A stretch of DNA of 64,000 bases from the NCBI GenBank assembly GCA_017443025.1, contig JAFSPG010000017.1:1-64000 (forward strand). The letters run 5' to 3'. Shown here piece by piece: positions 7,853-22,507 of the stretch (position 1 is its first letter; every line of letters starts with the position of its first letter). Under the pieces are notes generated by a model. It saw nothing but the letters and a program-made list of their open reading frames with translations, had not been told where the DNA came from and made no database searches. The position numbers were made by a program, and so were the translations under genes. The DNA is from Bacteroidales bacterium. GTDB taxonomy: Bacteria > Bacteroidota > Bacteroidia > Bacteroidales > UBA932.

Positions 7853-8737
7853 ATGGCAGCAATTCTCAATGACTTATCAAATGCGCTGAAAGGCTTCGCG
7901 ATGGGCGCCGCAAACGTGATTCCCGGAGTGTCCGGTGGCACCATTGCGCTGATTACCGGCATCTTCGGCCGCGTAATCGATGCGCTGAACGCCCTTATGA
8001 GCTTTTCTACCTGGAAACTGCTTGCAAATGGTTCCGCGGGGGAATTCTTCCGTAAAATCGACGGGCGTTTCCTGCTCGGCATCAGTATCGGTATAGTTCT
8101 GAGCGTGTTCTCTCTCGCCAAGCTGATGCAATACATCCTGGTACAGTATCCGGTACAGACCTGGGCCTTCTTCTTCGGAATGATTGCCGCTTCGGCCGTG
8201 GTAATGACCGCTGCCGTAAAGCACTGGAAGGCTTTTTATGCCATTACCATTATCGTCGGCATCGGGCTCGGACTTCTTGTCTTCAATCTTTCTCCTACTG
8301 AATCTACCGATGACCTCTGGTTCATTTTCATCTGCGGGGCGCTTGCCATCTGCACGATGATTCTGCCCGGAGTGTCGGGAAGTTTCGTACTCCTGCTGCT
8401 TGGCAAGTACGAATATATAATGAACGCTATCAGCACTCTCAACTGGCCCGTCCTGATGGTGTTTGCCATAGGCTGCGCCTGTGGTCTTGCGGCGTTTTCA
8501 AAGCTTCTTCACTGGCTGCTCGGGCGCTATGAGCAGGGCACTATGCTGCTGCTCGTAGGCTTCGTGCTGGGTTCTCTGGTTAAAGTCTGGCCCTGGAGCG
8601 AGGAGTCGCTCGAGGCGGCACGCGCCGCAGGCGCGAGCGGCCAGATGATAGCCCCCGGCATCATCTGGCTCGCCGTCGGCGTAGCCGCCGTCGTCGCCCT
8701 CGAGCTCCTCAGCCACCGCAAGAAATCTGCGGAGTAA
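7853..8737 (+). CDS. DUF368 family membrane protein
   Basis: A 294-residue polytopic inner-membrane protein of the DUF368 family. The family signature GAANVIPGVSGGTIALITGI lies near residue 20, and a second, mirrored motif (ICTMILPGVSGSFVLLLLGKYEYI) near residue 167. The duplicated PGVSG motif and hydrophobic pattern suggest two homologous halves with about 8 helices. DUF368/PopT-type proteins have been implicated in undecaprenyl-phosphate recycling; applying that role here rests on family membership only. It lies 22 nt after the DUF6913-like gene and 5 nt before umuD. Confidence 0.85.
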   Translation: MAAILNDLSNALKGFAMGAANVIPGVSGGTIALITGIFGRVIDALNALMSFSTWKLLANGSAGEFFRKIDGRFLLGISIGIVLSVFSLAKLMQYILVQYPVQTWAFFFGMIAASAVVMTAAVKHWKAFYAITIIVGIGLGLLVFNLSPTESTDDLWFIFICGALAICTMILPGVSGSFVLLLLGKYEYIMNAISTLNWPVLMVFAIGCACGLAAFSKLLHWLLGRYEQGTMLLLVGFVLGSLVKVWPWSEESLEAARAAGASGQMIAPGIIWLAVGVAAVVALELLSHRKKSAE

Positions 8738-8742
8738 GAGGT

Positions 8743-9162
8743 ATGCAACCCCAGCAACTGTCACAGAGCGATTCGCTTGAGTTCTCCTTCATGGGAGAGG
8801 TCAAGGCAGGCTTTCCGTCCCCAGCCGAAGATATCCGAGAGAAACTTGACCTGGTCAAACTACTTGTACGCCATTCAGCATCCACCTTCTTCTTCCGTGT
8901 CGACGGAGTGTCCATGGTCGATGCCGATATGGATGAGGGCGATATCATTATCGTTGACCGCGCAGTAGAGCCGTATAATGACTGTACGGCCGTATGCTTC
9001 ATCGACGGAGAATACACGGTCAAGAAGGTGGTGATAAATGATTCAGGCGCGGTTCTGATGCCCTGCAACGAGCACAATTCCAAGTTTAAACCAATTCCTG
9101 TAGGCCCGGGCAATGATTTCCTTATATGGGGCGTAGTGACCTGGATTATCAAGAAGGCCTGA
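8743..9162 (+). CDS. umuD: UmuD-like autoproteolytic subunit of DNA polymerase V
   Basis: S24 peptidase-fold partner of the error-prone polymerase encoded next (139 aa, normal for UmuD). The catalytic pair is visible: Ser57 in DGVSM and Lys94 in YTVKK. Their 37-residue spacing equals that of E. coli UmuD Ser60/Lys97. A candidate self-cleavage site is the Ala22-Gly23 bond (KAGFPSP). In the family, RecA-stimulated cleavage gives UmuD', which joins UmuC for translesion synthesis. The gene starts 5 nt after the DUF368 stop with AAGAGGT as ribosome-binding region, and is 10 nt ahead of umuC. Confidence 0.9.
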   Translation: MQPQQLSQSDSLEFSFMGEVKAGFPSPAEDIREKLDLVKLLVRHSASTFFFRVDGVSMVDADMDEGDIIIVDRAVEPYNDCTAVCFIDGEYTVKKVVINDSGAVLMPCNEHNSKFKPIPVGPGNDFLIWGVVTWIIKKA

Positions 9163-9172
9163 TTTCCCCGCA

Positions 9173-10438
9173 ATGTACGCCCTTGCCGACTGCAATAATT
9201 TCTTCGCTTCCTGCGAAAGGGTTTTCCGTCCGGACCTGAACGGCAAGCCCGTCGTCGTCTTATCCAACAACGACGGATGTGCTATTGCCCGTTCTAACGA
9301 AGCCAAGTCGCTCGGCATAAAGATGGGCGACCCCTTCTTTAAAATCCGGGACATAGTAGAACGTAACCACGTAGCTGTTTTCTCCTCGAACTTTGCCCTT
9401 TATGGAGATATGTCTCGCAGGGTTCAGGAAGTGCTCCGTGGCTTTGCTCCGGCAGTGGAGCAATATTCAATCGACGAAGCCTTCCTCAATCTTTGCGGAA
9501 TGGAAGGAGTAGATTTCGACGCCTACGCTAAAGAGATTTCCCGCACCTGCCGCAGGATGACGGCAATTCCGGTTTCCGTCGGCATCGCCCCGACAAAGAC
9601 TCTCGCAAAAATAGCCTCCAAGCTCTGCAAGAAGTACCCGAAGCTTGAGGGTGGGTGCTATATGCACCATCAGCAGGACATAGAAAAAGTCCTTCGCTCC
9701 TTTCCCGTCGAGGACGTATGGGGCATAGGTCGCAGGTCTGCCAGGAAACTTCAGGCAATGCGTATAAAGACTGCCTGGGATTATTCCTGCCTGCCGGAGG
9801 CTACGGTCCGCAAAATCTTCATGCTCCCGGGCTTTCGTACCTGGAGAGAATTGAAGGGTATTCCGAGCATTGAATTCGAGGATATAATAGAACCAAAGCA
9901 GAGTATCTGCGTGTCGCGGTCCTTCGCTCAGGAAATCGATACTCTTCCCGAGCTGGCGCAGCAGGTGGCGAACTTTGCCGAGTCCGCCGTAAGCAAGCTT
10001 CGTAAGCAGGGCTCGCTGGCCCTTGAGCTGGCGGTATTTGCAATGACCAATCGCTTCAAGGAAAACGCTCCGCAGACTACCGGCTGCTTCTATCAGACGC
10101 TGCCGGAAGCTACCGCTGACCACAGGGCGCTCATTATGGCCGCCATAGAAGCCTGCCGTAAACTATATCGTCCTGGTTTTGGATATAAGAAAGCCGGAGT
10201 AATCATCACATCGATGATTCAGGCGGACGGGCATACTCCCTCGCTCTTTGCCGACAGCGACGCACTGGAGCGCGATGCCCGCCTCTCGGAAGCCATCGAC
10301 AGCATTCACGCTTCCTACGGCCGCAGTTCCCTTCTTTTCGGCGCCCAGGGCGACGGCCTGATACGGATGGCCCGCAACCATCAGTCGCCGCATTACACCA
10401 CCCTCTGGGAAGACCTCCCTCGCGTGAAGGTGAATTAA
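9173..10438 (+). CDS. umuC: UmuC-like Y-family translesion DNA polymerase
   Basis: Catalytic subunit of polymerase V type (421 aa). The first catalytic Asp is in MYALADCNNFFASCERVF. The steric-gate and nucleotide-binding region (VVLSNNDGCAIARSNEAK) follows. The paired acidic residues are in YSIDEAFLNL near residue 101. The helix-hairpin-helix/little-finger region is present (VEDVWGIGRRSARKL). The C-terminal DUF4113-like tail ends in RMARNHQSPHYTTLWEDLPRVKVN. The gene forms a pair with umuD. Its stop overlaps the convergent flippase-like gene by four bases (TTAA). Confidence 0.95.
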   Translation: MYALADCNNFFASCERVFRPDLNGKPVVVLSNNDGCAIARSNEAKSLGIKMGDPFFKIRDIVERNHVAVFSSNFALYGDMSRRVQEVLRGFAPAVEQYSIDEAFLNLCGMEGVDFDAYAKEISRTCRRMTAIPVSVGIAPTKTLAKIASKLCKKYPKLEGGCYMHHQQDIEKVLRSFPVEDVWGIGRRSARKLQAMRIKTAWDYSCLPEATVRKIFMLPGFRTWRELKGIPSIEFEDIIEPKQSICVSRSFAQEIDTLPELAQQVANFAESAVSKLRKQGSLALELAVFAMTNRFKENAPQTTGCFYQTLPEATADHRALIMAAIEACRKLYRPGFGYKKAGVIITSMIQADGHTPSLFADSDALERDARLSEAIDSIHASYGRSSLLFGAQGDGLIRMARNHQSPHYTTLWEDLPRVKVN

Positions 10439-11433
10439 TTTCTTATAGTTTCGGAGAGATAGCAGGCGCCGCCGCTGAGCAGATGCATGATGGTCTGTGA
10501 TTCGTGGCAAAGGACGGCGAAGACCAGTCCTTCCTCAATCGGAATGCCGTACAGGGCCAGCAGGGCAGTGCTTGTCAGATAGTGATATGCACCGAATCCG
10601 CCCGGAACCGGAACAACCGATGCGATGGAGCCTACAATCATCAGGAACAGGGCATCCATAAGGCCCATGGCGGCAAAGCTTGGATTCGCCGCGGACAGCG
10701 ATAATATTACCACGTAACTCGTGCCCCAGTAGCAGAGCCAGATGGCAATGGTGTATAGCAGGAACCTCCAGTGGTGTTCCATTTTAAGGCTGTCGCGGAT
10801 TCCGGCAAAAAGGCCCCCGAAGAATCTCCATATCTTGCCGATAATTGCGCTTCTTCGCCAAAAATATCTGCAAAAGAAAAATGCAAATGCCGCAAGAAGC
10901 ACAAGGGACAACAGCCCCCAGAGGGGAGGTATGTTGATTGAACTGAGTTTATCACCCAGATAGCGGCCTAAACTGTTTCTTGAGAGCAGTATGAACACCA
11001 GAGCGATGATGATAAGCACCACTGTGTCCCATAGCCTTTCAACCAGGACGGTGCCGAGGGATTTGTCATAGCCGGCAAGTCGCTCGCCATATTCGTCGCG
11101 CTTGCTATGTCTTGCTATAATCCCGCCTCTGAGGAGTTCGCCTCCACGGGGGACAAGCATATTGACCACATAGCTTATACAGACGGCATTGAAGGTGGTG
11201 AGCCTGGAGGTCGAACTGTCAATGGGAAGGAGAAGTTCCCTCCACCTGAGGCTCCTCAGCCACATGGCCGCCGCCCCGAACAATATGGCCATTATGACAA
11301 AATGCCATTGGCACTGAGCCAGACCGTCAACGAAAATCTCCCACTGTATCTCCTTGAATGAGAGCCATAGAAGGAGAGCCGCCACAATGACGGAGAGCAA
11401 AATCTTTATCGAAGTCTTGACCCTTTTATCCAC
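10435..11433 (-). CDS. Lysylphosphatidylglycerol synthase TM-region/UPF0104 membrane protein
   Basis: A 332-residue integral membrane protein of the UPF0104/AglD-like family (LPG_synthase_TM), with about eight helices. Typical features are an early WRELLLPI segment, then VNMLVPRGGELLRGGIIARHSK (the P-R-G-G-E-L motif), and GSIASVVPVPGGFGAYHYL in the C-terminal half. Family members act in lipid transfer or flipping, or as the membrane half of MprF; no aminoacyl-transferase domain is fused here, so substrate is unknown. It is the last gene of the cysS-xth unit, 12 nt downstream of xth. Confidence 0.8.
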   Translation of the reverse strand: MDKRVKTSIKILLSVIVAALLLWLSFKEIQWEIFVDGLAQCQWHFVIMAILFGAAAMWLRSLRWRELLLPIDSSTSRLTTFNAVCISYVVNMLVPRGGELLRGGIIARHSKRDEYGERLAGYDKSLGTVLVERLWDTVVLIIIALVFILLSRNSLGRYLGDKLSSINIPPLWGLLSLVLLAAFAFFFCRYFWRRSAIIGKIWRFFGGLFAGIRDSLKMEHHWRFLLYTIAIWLCYWGTSYVVILSLSAANPSFAAMGLMDALFLMIVGSIASVVPVPGGFGAYHYLTSTALLALYGIPIEEGLVFAVLCHESQTIMHLLSGGACYLSETIRN

Positions 11434-11445
11434 GGCAAGTAGTCG

Positions 11446-12195
11446 TTAGTCTATGTTAAGCTCCACCGGACAGTGGTCTGAGCCGAAGATGTCGTTATGG
11501 ATTTCGGCTCCTGCGATCCGGCTTTTAAGATTGTCGGATACAAGGAAATAGTCGATGCGCCATCCAGCGTTGTTGGCCCTTGCATTGGCGCGGTACGACC
11601 ACCAGGAATACTTGACTTTGTCGGGGTTGAGGCTGCGCCAGCTGTCGGTAAAGCCGGAAGCAAGAAGTTCGCTGAATTTTCCTCTTTCTTCGTCGGAGAA
11701 TCCGGCGTTGAAGTGATTTGTAGCGGGATTCTTAAGGTCGATGGGCTCGTGAGCTACGTTGAGGTCTCCGCAGACGATAACCCCTTTCTTTGCCATCAGG
11801 CCCTTAAGATATGTTCTGAATGCATCCTCCCACTGCATCCTGTAGTCCAAACGCCTCAGACCATCCTGTGAGTTGGGTACATAGACGCAAACGAGGAAGA
11901 AATCCGGCATCTCGAGGGTGATGACCCGGCCTTCGGTGTCGTGTTCCGGGATTCCTATGCCATAGCTTACAGAGAGTGGAGTGTGCTTTGAATATATGGC
12001 TGTACCTGAATAGCCTTTCTTCTCGGCGTAGTTCCAGTATGACTCATAGCCCTCGAATTCGAGATCGAGCTGCCCTTCCTGCATCTTCGTTTCCTGAAGG
12101 CAGAAGAAATCGGCGTCAAAGGCCTTGAAAATATCTGCAAAGCCCTTTCCGGCACAGGCCCTAAGGCCGTTTACGTTCCAGGAAATGAATTTCAT
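11446..12195 (-). CDS. xth: Exodeoxyribonuclease III (AP endonuclease)
   Basis: Base-excision-repair nuclease that cleaves at abasic sites and has 3'-5' exonuclease activity; 249 aa, normal length. Family motifs: N-terminal KFISWNVNGLRAC, metal-binding Glu in FFCLQETKMQ, VCGDLNVAHEPIDL (DxN active site) and the C-terminal GSDHCPVELNI, with the catalytic His. The start lies 2 nt after the cysS stop, so the two are co-transcribed. Confidence 0.95.
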   Translation of the reverse strand: MKFISWNVNGLRACAGKGFADIFKAFDADFFCLQETKMQEGQLDLEFEGYESYWNYAEKKGYSGTAIYSKHTPLSVSYGIGIPEHDTEGRVITLEMPDFFLVCVYVPNSQDGLRRLDYRMQWEDAFRTYLKGLMAKKGVIVCGDLNVAHEPIDLKNPATNHFNAGFSDEERGKFSELLASGFTDSWRSLNPDKVKYSWWSYRANARANNAGWRIDYFLVSDNLKSRIAGAEIHNDIFGSDHCPVELNID

Positions 12196-12197
12196 AG

Positions 12198-13730
12198 TTA
12201 TTCAATGGTCCATTCGGCCCCGTTCTTGGTATCCTTGACGGTAATGCCGATGGCTTTAAGTTTATCCCTGATTGCGTCGCTCTTGGCCCAGTCTTTGGCG
12301 GCCTTGGCGGCTGCGCGCTCCTCAAGGACCATCTCCATCAGGCCGTCGATGGCCTTGGAGTTCGCTCCGCCATTACCCGCCGCTTCGTCCTGGAGTCCCA
12401 TTACGCCGACTACAGTGTCGGAGAAGAGGCGTGTCAGAGCTTTAGCGTCAGCGTCGGACAGTTTTTCGGAGCCATCCTTGGCGGAATTAATCATCTTTAC
12501 TGCATCGAAAAGATGGGCCAGGGCAATCGGAGTGTTGAGGTCGTCGCAAAGAGCCTCGTAAACATTGTCGATAATAGTCCATACGGCATCCGATACTCCT
12601 TCCGGACGGCTCTCCGGGGCGATTGTCCCTATCATCTCGCCGTAGGGGAGGGTGATGGGCGTTTCGCCTGCCATTGCGCAGATGTCCTTATAGGCGCTGA
12701 GGATTCTCGCAAGTCCTTTCTCGGCGGCCTGCAGGGCCTCATTAGAGAAGTCGAGTGTGCTGCGGTAGTGGGCCTGGAGAATGAAGAAGCGGATAGTCAT
12801 CGGGCTGTAGGCTCGCTCCAGTTTGGGATGCTTTCCGGCAAAGAGCTCGGGCAGGGTGATGAAGTTTCCAAGGGATTTTCCCATCTTCTGTCCTCCGATG
12901 GTAATCATATTGTTGTGGACCCAGTAATGCACGCCCTGATTGCCTCTTGAGGCAACATTCTGGGCTATTTCGCATTCGTGATGCGGGAACATCAGGTCCA
13001 TTCCCCCTCCGTGGATGTCGAAGGTCTCGCCAAGATATTTTTCGCTCATCGTGGAGCATTCCAGATGCCATCCGGGGAAACCCTCTCCCCAGGGTGATGG
13101 CCACTTCATGATATGCTGAGGTTCAGCCTTCTTCCAGAGGGCGAAATCGAAGGGGGCGTGCTTGTCGCTCTGCCCGTCGAGGCTTCTGGTGCCTTCAAGG
13201 GTATCATCAAGATTACGTCCGGAGAGAATGCCGTAATGATGGTCGGCATTGTACTTCTGGACATCGAAGTAGATGGAGCCGTTACTCTCGTAAGCGTAAC
13301 CTGCCTCGATGATTTTCTTTATGGTTTCAATCTGTTCGATGATGTGCCCTGACGCATGCGGCTCGATGGATGGCGGGGCCACGTTCAGAAGGCGCATGGC
13401 CTCGTGATATAGCAGCGTGCACTTCTGTACCACTTCCATAGGCTCCAGCTGCTCCAGGCGGGCTTTCTTGAGGATTTTGTCCTCACCCTCGTCGGCGTCG
13501 TGCTCAAGATGTCCGACGTCGGTGATATTGCGGACGTAGCGCACCTTGTATCCGAGATGCCTCAGCAGTTTTGCGAGCACATCGTAGGTGACTCCCGGGC
13601 GGGCGTGACCAAGATGCGCATCGCCGTACACGGTCGGTCCACAGACATACATCCCAACCATTCCGGGCTGAATGGGCTTGAACAATTCCTTCTTATGCGA
13701 AAGCGTATTGGTAAGAAACAGATTTCTCAT
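12198..13730 (-). CDS. cysS: Cysteinyl-tRNA synthetase
   Basis: Class I aminoacyl-tRNA synthetase charging tRNA-Cys (510 aa from the chosen start). I use the ATG at 13730 ([17 protein letters not shown]) because the family begins here; the longer frame adds 26 residues without similarity. The HIGH-type motif is in [15 protein letters not shown]. Zinc-site residues include the WHLECSTMS segment and [15 protein letters not shown]. The KMSKS-type loop reads [17 protein letters not shown] anticodon-binding region follows. It is the first gene of cysS-xth-UPF0104 on the minus strand. Confidence 0.95.
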   Translation of the reverse strand: MRNLFLTNTLSHKKELFKPIQPGMVGMYVCGPTVYGDAHLGHARPGVTYDVLAKLLRHLGYKVRYVRNITDVGHLEHDADEGEDKILKKARLEQLEPMEVVQKCTLLYHEAMRLLNVAPPSIEPHASGHIIEQIETIKKIIEAGYAYESNGSIYFDVQKYNADHHYGILSGRNLDDTLEGTRSLDGQSDKHAPFDFALWKKAEPQHIMKWPSPWGEGFPGWHLECSTMSEKYLGETFDIHGGGMDLMFPHHECEIAQNVASRGNQGVHYWVHNNMITIGGQKMGKSLGNFITLPELFAGKHPKLERAYSPMTIRFFILQAHYRSTLDFSNEALQAAEKGLARILSAYKDICAMAGETPITLPYGEMIGTIAPESRPEGVSDAVWTIIDNVYEALCDDLNTPIALAHLFDAVKMINSAKDGSEKLSDADAKALTRLFSDTVVGVMGLQDEAAGNGGANSKAIDGLMEMVLEERAAAKAAKDWAKSDAIRDKLKAIGITVKDTKNGAEWTIE

Positions 13731-13847
13731 AGCTGTTCGATTCTTTTTCTGTTGTTGTGCAGGATAGACTTGGGCCGCTTTCCCTGCACATTCTTGCAAA
13801 TATAACAATCTTCTCCTTCTCTTTCAAGCAATTCGCCCCAGATTCTG

Positions 13848-13881
13848 AAAAAAGAAGGCCGGCACGGGGTGCTGGCCTTCT
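13848..13881 (-). terminator. Intrinsic terminator of the rpoBC operon
   Basis: GAAGGCCGGCAC pairs with GTGCTGGCCTTC (13854-13880), with a T-run on the minus strand (plus-strand AAAAAAG at 13848-13854). It sits just past the rpoC stop codon. Confidence 0.85.
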
Positions 13882-13899
13882 TCAGATATTTGGCTTGAA

Positions 13900-18150
<4,251 letters not shown>

Positions 18151-18176
18151 ATTTCTTTGATTGAATCTGTTTTAGA

Positions 18177-21100
18177 TTAGTCCAATGTCACTTTGAGACC
18201 GAGGCCGCGAAGCTCGTGCAGGAGCACGTTCAGGGACTCAGGGATACCTGCGGGAGGCATCGGGTCGCCCTTGACGATAGCTTCGTAGGTCTTGCTACGT
18301 CCGGTGACATCGTCGGACTTGACAGTAAGAATTTCCTGAAGAGCGTTGGCGGCTCCGAAGGCCTCGAGGGCCCATACTTCCATTTCTCCGAAACGCTGGC
18401 CGCCGAACTGGGCTTTACCGCCGAGAGGCTGCTGGGTAATCAGAGAGTAAGGACCGATGCTCCTGGCGTGCATCTTGTCGTCGACCATATGGCCGAGCTT
18501 GATCATGTAGATGACGCCGACAGTAGCGGGCTGGTCGAACCAGTCGCCGGTACCACCGTCGCGGAGGTGGGTCTTACCGAAGCGGGGAACGCCTGCTTTA
18601 TCAGTGTAAGAACAAATCTCATCGATGCTTGCACCGTCGAAAATCGGGGTGCTGAACTTGAGCCCGAGTTTAGAGCCTGCCCAACCGAGCACGGTCTCGT
18701 AAATCTGGCCGAGGTTCATACGTGACGGCACGCCCAGAGGGTTGAGCACGATATCGACGGGAGTACCATCCTCGAGGAACGGCATATCTTCCTCCCTGAC
18801 GATCTTTGCTACGATACCCTTGTTTCCGTGGCGTCCGGCCATCTTGTCACCGACAGTGATTTTCCTCTTCTTGGCGATGTAAACCTTTGCAAGCTGCATG
18901 ACGCCGTTGGGGAGTTCGTCGCCGATCTTGACCTTGTCGAGAACCCTCTTTGCCTTTGCTGCCTCTTCCTTCTTGGCGATGCAGTAGTTGTTGATGAGTT
19001 CCTTGACGAGGAGATTGGTGTTCTTGTCGGAGGTCCACTTGTTCGAGTTGACGTTGTCGTAGTCGATGGTCTTGAGGACCTCGGCGGTGATCACCTTACC
19101 CTTGGCGAGGACTTCCACGCCGTAGAGGTCGCTGATACCGGTGGTCTTCTTTCCCTCGACGAGGGTGACGAGTTTCTCGAAGAATGTGGCGAAGAGGGAC
19201 TCGGCCTTGCGGGCGAAGTCTTCCTCGAGGGATTCAATCTTGGCTTTCTGCTCTGCCTTTGCGCTGCGGCGGCCGGTTTCCTTGGCAGCCTTTGCGTACA
19301 GGGCAGTAGCGATTACGGTACCGCTGAGAGAAGGATCGGCCTTCAGTGAAGCGTCCTTGACATCGCCGGCTTTGTCGCCGAAGATGGCGCGGAGCAGTTT
19401 CTCTTCCGGAGAAGGATCGCTCTCTCCCTTGGGAGTAATCTTACCAATCATGATATCTCCGGGCTCGACGTGTGCGCCGATGCGGATGATACCGTTATCG
19501 GGATTCAGATCCTTGGTGGCATCCTCGCTGACATTCGGAATGTCGGCGGTGAGCTCTTCCATGCCGCGTTTGGTCTCGCGGACCTCGGTGAAGTACTCGT
19601 TGACGTGGATGGAAGTAAGGATATCCCAGCGTACCATCTTCTCGCTGAGGACGATAGCATCCTCATAGTTGTAACCCTTCCAAGGCATGAAGGCTACCAT
19701 AAGGTTGCGGCCGAGGGCGAGTTCGCCGTCCTGGGTGGCATAACCTTCGGTGAGAACCTGACCGGCCTCGACTTTGTCGCCCTTGCGGACGATAGGCTTC
19801 AGGAAGATGGTGGTGTTCTGGTTGGTCCTGCGGTTGATGGGCAGGCGATATACAGTCACGTCTGGCAGGAAGCTGACAAATTTCTCATCAGCCGTACGCT
19901 CGTACTTGACGTGAATCTCGTTGGCGTCAACATATACGACCTCACCCTTGCGCTCAGCGATAATCTGGGTGCGGGAGTCGATACAGACCGTCTCTTCCAG
20001 ACCAGTGCCCACGATAGGAGCCTCGGGAGAGAGAAGCGGAACGGCCTGGCGCATCATGTTCGCGCCCATGAGGGCACGGTGTGCGTCGTCGTGCTCGAGG
20101 AAGGGGATGAGGGATGCAGCTACAGAAGCCATCTGGTTAGGAGCTACGTCCATATAGTTGACTTCTTCCTTGGTAACGACAGGGAAGTCGGCCTCGAGGC
20201 GGCACTGAATCCTTTCGTCAAGGATGTTGCCGTCGTCGTCCATATTCACGTTTGCAAGGGAGACGAGCTTGTTCTCTTCCTCTTCGGCGCTCATGAAGCC
20301 CCATCCTTCTTCGCTCAGGTCGACCTTTCCGTTCTCGACCTTGCGGTAAGGAGTCTCGATGAATCCGAGGTCGTCGATCTTTGCATAGACGCAGAGAGAC
20401 GAGATAAGACCGATGTTCGGGCCTTCAGGGGATTCGATAGGACAGAGCCTTCCGTAGTGGGTATAGTGAACGTCTCGGACTTCGAAGCCTGCACGGTCTC
20501 TTGAAAGACCGCCGGGGCCGAGAGCCGAGAGACGCCTCTTGTGAGTGATTTCGGCAAGAGGGTTGGTCTGGTCCATGAACTGGCTCAGCTGGCTGGTTCC
20601 GAAGAAGGAATTGATGACGGAGCTGAGAGTCTTGGAATTGATGAGGTCGGTGGGATTGAACTGCTCGCTGTCGCGGACGTTCATCCTCTCGCGGATGGTC
20701 CTGGCCATTCTCGACAGACCTACGTTGAACTGGTTGGCGAGCTGCTCGCCAACAGTGCGGACGCGACGGTTGCTGAGGTGGTCGATGTCATCCACGGTAG
20801 CCTTGGAGTTGGTAAGCTGGATGAGATAGGAAATGATCTCGATGATGTCGGTGTTCGTGAGAACACGCACTGAAGGGTCAATGGTAAGGCTCAGCTTCTT
20901 GTTGAGGCGGAACCTTCCGACGCTGCCGAGGTCATATCTCTTCTCCGAGAAGAACAGCTTGTCGATGACGTCCCTTGCGGTGGCCTCATCCGGCGGTTCG
21001 CTGTTGCGGAGCTGCTTGTAGATGTAGTTGACAGCCTCTTTCTCGGTATTTGTAGGGTCCTTCTGCAGGGTGTTGAAGATGATGGCGTACTCATTGTCGT

Positions 21101-21998
21101 TAGCCTCGTCCTTCTGGAGAAGGATGGTCTTCACTTCTGCATCGGTAAGTTTCTGCAGGGTATCCTCGTCGATGACTTCGCCGCGTTCGATGACGGCCAT
21201 TGTCCTCTCGATGGGGATGAATTCGCCGGTATCTTCATCTACGAAGTCTTCGTTCCAGGTCTTGAGAACCTTGGCGGCGAGCTTGCGGCCCATGTTGGCC
21301 TTGATGTTTTCCGGAGTAACTTCCACCTCTTCGGCGAGTCCGAAGATATTGATGATATCCTTGTCGGAGTCATAGCCGATAGCCCTCAGGAGGGTGGTCA
21401 CGGGGAGTTTCTTCTTACGGTCGATGTAAGCGTACATCACGTTGTTGATGTCGGTGGCGAACTCGATCCAGGAGCCCTTGAAGGGGATGATACGTGCTGA
21501 ATAGAGTTTGGTACCGTTGGCGTGAAGGCTCTGGTCGAAGAAGACACCCGGAGAACGGTGGAGCTGTGAAACGATAATTCTTTCGGATCCGTTGATGACG
21601 AAGGTTCCGGCGGGGGTCATGTATGGGATGTTACCGAGGTAAACGTCCTGTACCCTCGTATCGAAATCCTCGTGATCGGGATCGCTGCAGGAAAGGCGGA
21701 GTTTTGCCTTCAGAGGAACATTGTAGGTCAGTCCTCTCTCAAGACACTCTTCAATCGAATACTGTGGAGGATCGATGAAATAGTCGATAAACTCGAGCTT
21801 GTAGTTGTTCCTCGTATCCTCGATCGGGAAAATCTCCATGAATACCTGGTACAGACCTTCGTTCTTCCTGTTCTCAGGAGTGGTGTCGAGCTGGAAAAAG
21901 TCTTTGAACGACTTCAGCTGCACCTCCAGAAGATCCGGGTATTTCAGGATTTTTGAAGTTGCGAAGTTTATTCGTTTATTGTTGGTCTTTTTTGACAT
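18177..21998 (-). CDS. rpoB: DNA-directed RNA polymerase subunit beta
   Basis: Second-largest RNA polymerase subunit (1273 aa). The rifampicin-binding cluster is intact ([29 protein letters not shown]), with the sensitive-type Asp, His and Ser/Ala pattern. The conserved [12 protein letters not shown] loop and the C-terminal [21 protein letters not shown] segment, which contacts beta', are present. The gene follows rplL after about 100 nt that contain a strong hairpin (22040-22070), a likely attenuator. Confidence 0.99.
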   Translation of the reverse strand: MSKKTNNKRINFATSKILKYPDLLEVQLKSFKDFFQLDTTPENRKNEGLYQVFMEIFPIEDTRNNYKLEFIDYFIDPPQYSIEECLERGLTYNVPLKAKLRLSCSDPDHEDFDTRVQDVYLGNIPYMTPAGTFVINGSERIIVSQLHRSPGVFFDQSLHANGTKLYSARIIPFKGSWIEFATDINNVMYAYIDRKKKLPVTTLLRAIGYDSDKDIINIFGLAEEVEVTPENIKANMGRKLAAKVLKTWNEDFVDEDTGEFIPIERTMAVIERGEVIDEDTLQKLTDAEVKTILLQKDEANDNEYAIIFNTLQKDPTNTEKEAVNYIYKQLRNSEPPDEATARDVIDKLFFSEKRYDLGSVGRFRLNKKLSLTIDPSVRVLTNTDIIEIISYLIQLTNSKATVDDIDHLSNRRVRTVGEQLANQFNVGLSRMARTIRERMNVRDSEQFNPTDLINSKTLSSVINSFFGTSQLSQFMDQTNPLAEITHKRRLSALGPGGLSRDRAGFEVRDVHYTHYGRLCPIESPEGPNIGLISSLCVYAKIDDLGFIETPYRKVENGKVDLSEEGWGFMSAEEEENKLVSLANVNMDDDGNILDERIQCRLEADFPVVTKEEVNYMDVAPNQMASVAASLIPFLEHDDAHRALMGANMMRQAVPLLSPEAPIVGTGLEETVCIDSRTQIIAERKGEVVYVDANEIHVKYERTADEKFVSFLPDVTVYRLPINRRTNQNTTIFLKPIVRKGDKVEAGQVLTEGYATQDGELALGRNLMVAFMPWKGYNYEDAIVLSEKMVRWDILTSIHVNEYFTEVRETKRGMEELTADIPNVSEDATKDLNPDNGIIRIGAHVEPGDIMIGKITPKGESDPSPEEKLLRAIFGDKAGDVKDASLKADPSLSGTVIATALYAKAAKETGRRSAKAEQKAKIESLEEDFARKAESLFATFFEKLVTLVEGKKTTGISDLYGVEVLAKGKVITAEVLKTIDYDNVNSNKWTSDKNTNLLVKELINNYCIAKKEEAAKAKRVLDKVKIGDELPNGVMQLAKVYIAKKRKITVGDKMAGRHGNKGIVAKIVREEDMPFLEDGTPVDIVLNPLGVPSRMNLGQIYETVLGWAGSKLGLKFSTPIFDGASIDEICSYTDKAGVPRFGKTHLRDGGTGDWFDQPATVGVIYMIKLGHMVDDKMHARSIGPYSLITQQPLGGKAQFGGQRFGEMEVWALEAFGAANALQEILTVKSDDVTGRSKTYEAIVKGDPMPPAGIPESLNVLLHELRGLGLKVTLD

Positions 21999-22039
21999 GG
22001 TCTGCCTTTGAAATAGAGAAAAACTTTAAGACGACAAAA

Positions 22040-22070
22040 AGGTTTAGAGCCATTTTGCGGCTCTAAACCT
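22040..22070 (-). terminator. Hairpin attenuator between rplL and rpoB
   Basis: AGGTTTAGAGCC (22040-22051) and GGCTCTAAACCT (22059-22070) form a perfect 12-bp stem with a 7-nt loop. Reading on the minus strand, TTTTTGTC follows directly. The structure is that of an intrinsic terminator placed inside the operon, so partial read-through into rpoBC is expected, as known for the E. coli rplL-rpoB attenuator. Confidence 0.8.
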
Positions 22071-22102
22071 GATTTGTTTCCCATCCAAGGGGGAGAGGAG
22101 AG

Positions 22103-22480
22103 TTATTTAATCTCAACCTCTGCACCAGCCTCTTCAAGAGCAGCTTTGATCTGCTCAGCTTCGGCCTTGGATACTTTCTCTTTCAAAGTGGTAGGAGCCT
22201 GATCGGTAAGATCCTTTGCTTCCTTAAGACCGAGACCGAGAGCCTCTTTCACTGCCTTAACAACAGCGAGTTTGGCCTGGCCGGCGGAATTGAGAACAAC
22301 GTCGAATTCGGTCTGCTCAGCGGGGCCAGCCTCAGCTGCGCCAGCTGCGGGACCGGCTACTGCAACAGCGGCTGCTGCAGGCTCGATACCATATTCTTCC
22401 TTGAGGAGCTTAGCAAGTTCCTGAACGTCTTTTACAGTAAGGTTAACCAACTCTTCTGCAAGTGCTTTGATGTCTGCCAT
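22103..22480 (-). CDS. rplL: Ribosomal protein L7/L12
   Basis: Stalk protein of the large ribosomal subunit that recruits translation GTPases (125 aa). It has the N-terminal dimerisation domain ([26 protein letters not shown]), an Ala/Gly-rich hinge ([18 protein letters not shown]), and the conserved C-terminal factor-binding domain with [19 protein letters not shown]. It lies 27 nt after rplJ, in the usual L10-L12 order. Confidence 0.98.
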   Translation of the reverse strand: MADIKALAEELVNLTVKDVQELAKLLKEEYGIEPAAAAVAVAGPAAGAAEAGPAEQTEFDVVLNSAGQAKLAVVKAVKEALGLGLKEAKDLTDQAPTTLKEKVSKAEAEQIKAALEEAGAEVEIK

Positions 22481-22507
22481 AATTGTTTGTATTTAAAATT
22501 GTTAATA

